Positions 29,971-30,512 of a stretch of 30,512 nt of DNA are shown here, piece by piece. How positions within the stretch are numbered: position 1 is the first letter of the stretch; each line of letters starts with the position of its first letter. The position numbers and the translations under genes were made by a program. Origin of the DNA: Isoetes engelmannii (Eukaryota > Streptophyta > Lycopodiopsida > Isoetales > Isoetaceae); the NCBI GenBank assembly GCA_011763485.2, contig JAANSK020305930.1, positions 1-30,512 of the forward strand, written 5' to 3'. The notes under the pieces were generated by a model. The model saw only the letters and a list, made by a program, of their open reading frames with translations. It was not told the origin of the DNA and searched no databases.

Positions 29971-30512
29971 AAACAGATACTTTAGGATGGAGCAGTTTAT
30001 CACGTAGCCATTTCCATACTACTTTCTGGCCACTTTGATGAAGGACGCATGACTTCAGCAGTATGCAGGATCCTGTATATGGAATTCACCAACTTATTTG
30101 CTTTGGCACGTTCATGTACCACCTAAAATTGGGGTCATCTACTTGCGTTATTGGGGGAAGAAATGAAGACACATCCTACCAAATGTCCGATCCCACCTTT
30201 AAAGGAGGAACTTAGCTCTAAACTCTTTCCATGTCAGCAATTGCATCGGATTATTATACCAATCACATATCATATCTACATTTGCGGATCTCCATCACCC
30301 AAAAGAGATGCACACTTGCCAAGACTGATAAACAAGACGAGAACCTAAGGACTCGTCCACATTATTCAAAGTTCTCCAAATAGACCTAGAATTCGTCACT
30401 TTGCTCTACGAAAGAAAATTAATCATTCCAAGACCGCCAAAATGCTTTGGCAACATGTACTTTTTCCAACTGAGTTTGACATCAGCGCCTTCCTATGTAT
30501 CCCCCCCCCCCC

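Larger units (their letters stand above)
28700..30512 (-). mobile_element. LINE 3' portion (split by a nested insertion, cut by window edge)
   Basis: On the minus strand the element enters at the right edge, within the region after the RT core: WKKYMLPKHFGGLGMINFLS (near 30470-30410) and RSIWRTLNN. It continues RKVVWKWLRDKLLHPKVSV near 30030-29975. After the nested insertion it resumes WWQIIHRRI, then KFRPEVFALCPLCG, a stop, DETIEYYSFLCLHVRHAWLY (zinc-binding domain) and SAWIIWSIWKRRNLFIFKD (about 29060-29000). The 3' end carries aaggctcacgccc and a degenerate A-tail (28703-28720 on the plus strand as T-rich). Several stops and frameshifts show decay. This is the standard plant L1-like arrangement and a different family from the LINE at 4.1-6.3 kb. 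Confidence 0.85.

Overview
The window looks like nuclear DNA of a land plant. It is mostly AT-rich, full of decayed retroelements and sparse in genes, with spliced genes using GT-AG introns. The best evidence for plant origin is one intact gene, a 669-residue GRAS transcription regulator of the SCL4/7 type. It is supported by a family-1 UDP-glycosyltransferase remnant, 14-3-3 exon remnants and a Ty3 reverse transcriptase fossil. The mix of LINE types, one with an L1-like ORF1, would suit a fern or another seed-free lineage, but that is a guess and the species cannot be fixed from the sequence.

Layout. 1-4.1 kb: a diverged repeat (190-890, again at 3310-3655), a Ty3/gypsy reverse transcriptase fossil, a 14-3-3 exon copy on the minus strand with its upstream flank, and a 428-bp SINE-like element on the minus strand bounded by a near-perfect 14-bp target duplication. 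4.1-6.3 kb: a broken non-LTR retrotransposon on the plus strand, with an L1-type ORF1, an AP-endonuclease and a partial RT. 7.0-7.3 kb: a weak LTR/primer-binding-site relic. 7.5-9.3 kb: two tandem 645-bp copies of the 14-3-3 pseudogene unit. 9.7 kb: a candidate orphan exon. 10.3-12.1 kb: a six-exon minus-strand gene, reconstructed by hand, for a cysteine-rich protein I do not recognise; a possible short plus-strand gene starts about 320 bp beyond its first visible exon. 13.1-14.9 kb: a tRNA-like sequence, a LINE zinc-finger fragment, an hAT-like transposase fragment and a second tRNA-like promoter. 16.6 kb: the UDP-glycosyltransferase remnant. 19.4-19.9 kb: three copies of a ~196-bp tandem repeat. 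22.6-24.65 kb: the GRAS gene (minus), with an overlapping upstream AUG in its leader. 25.3-28.7 kb: non-coding as far as I can see. 28.7 kb to the right edge: the 3' part of a LINE on the minus strand, split by a 652-bp nested insertion.

Only the GRAS gene and the 10.3-12.1 kb gene look functional. The rest is a layered record of insertion, tandem duplication and decay. No operons, CRISPR arrays or prokaryotic features are present.
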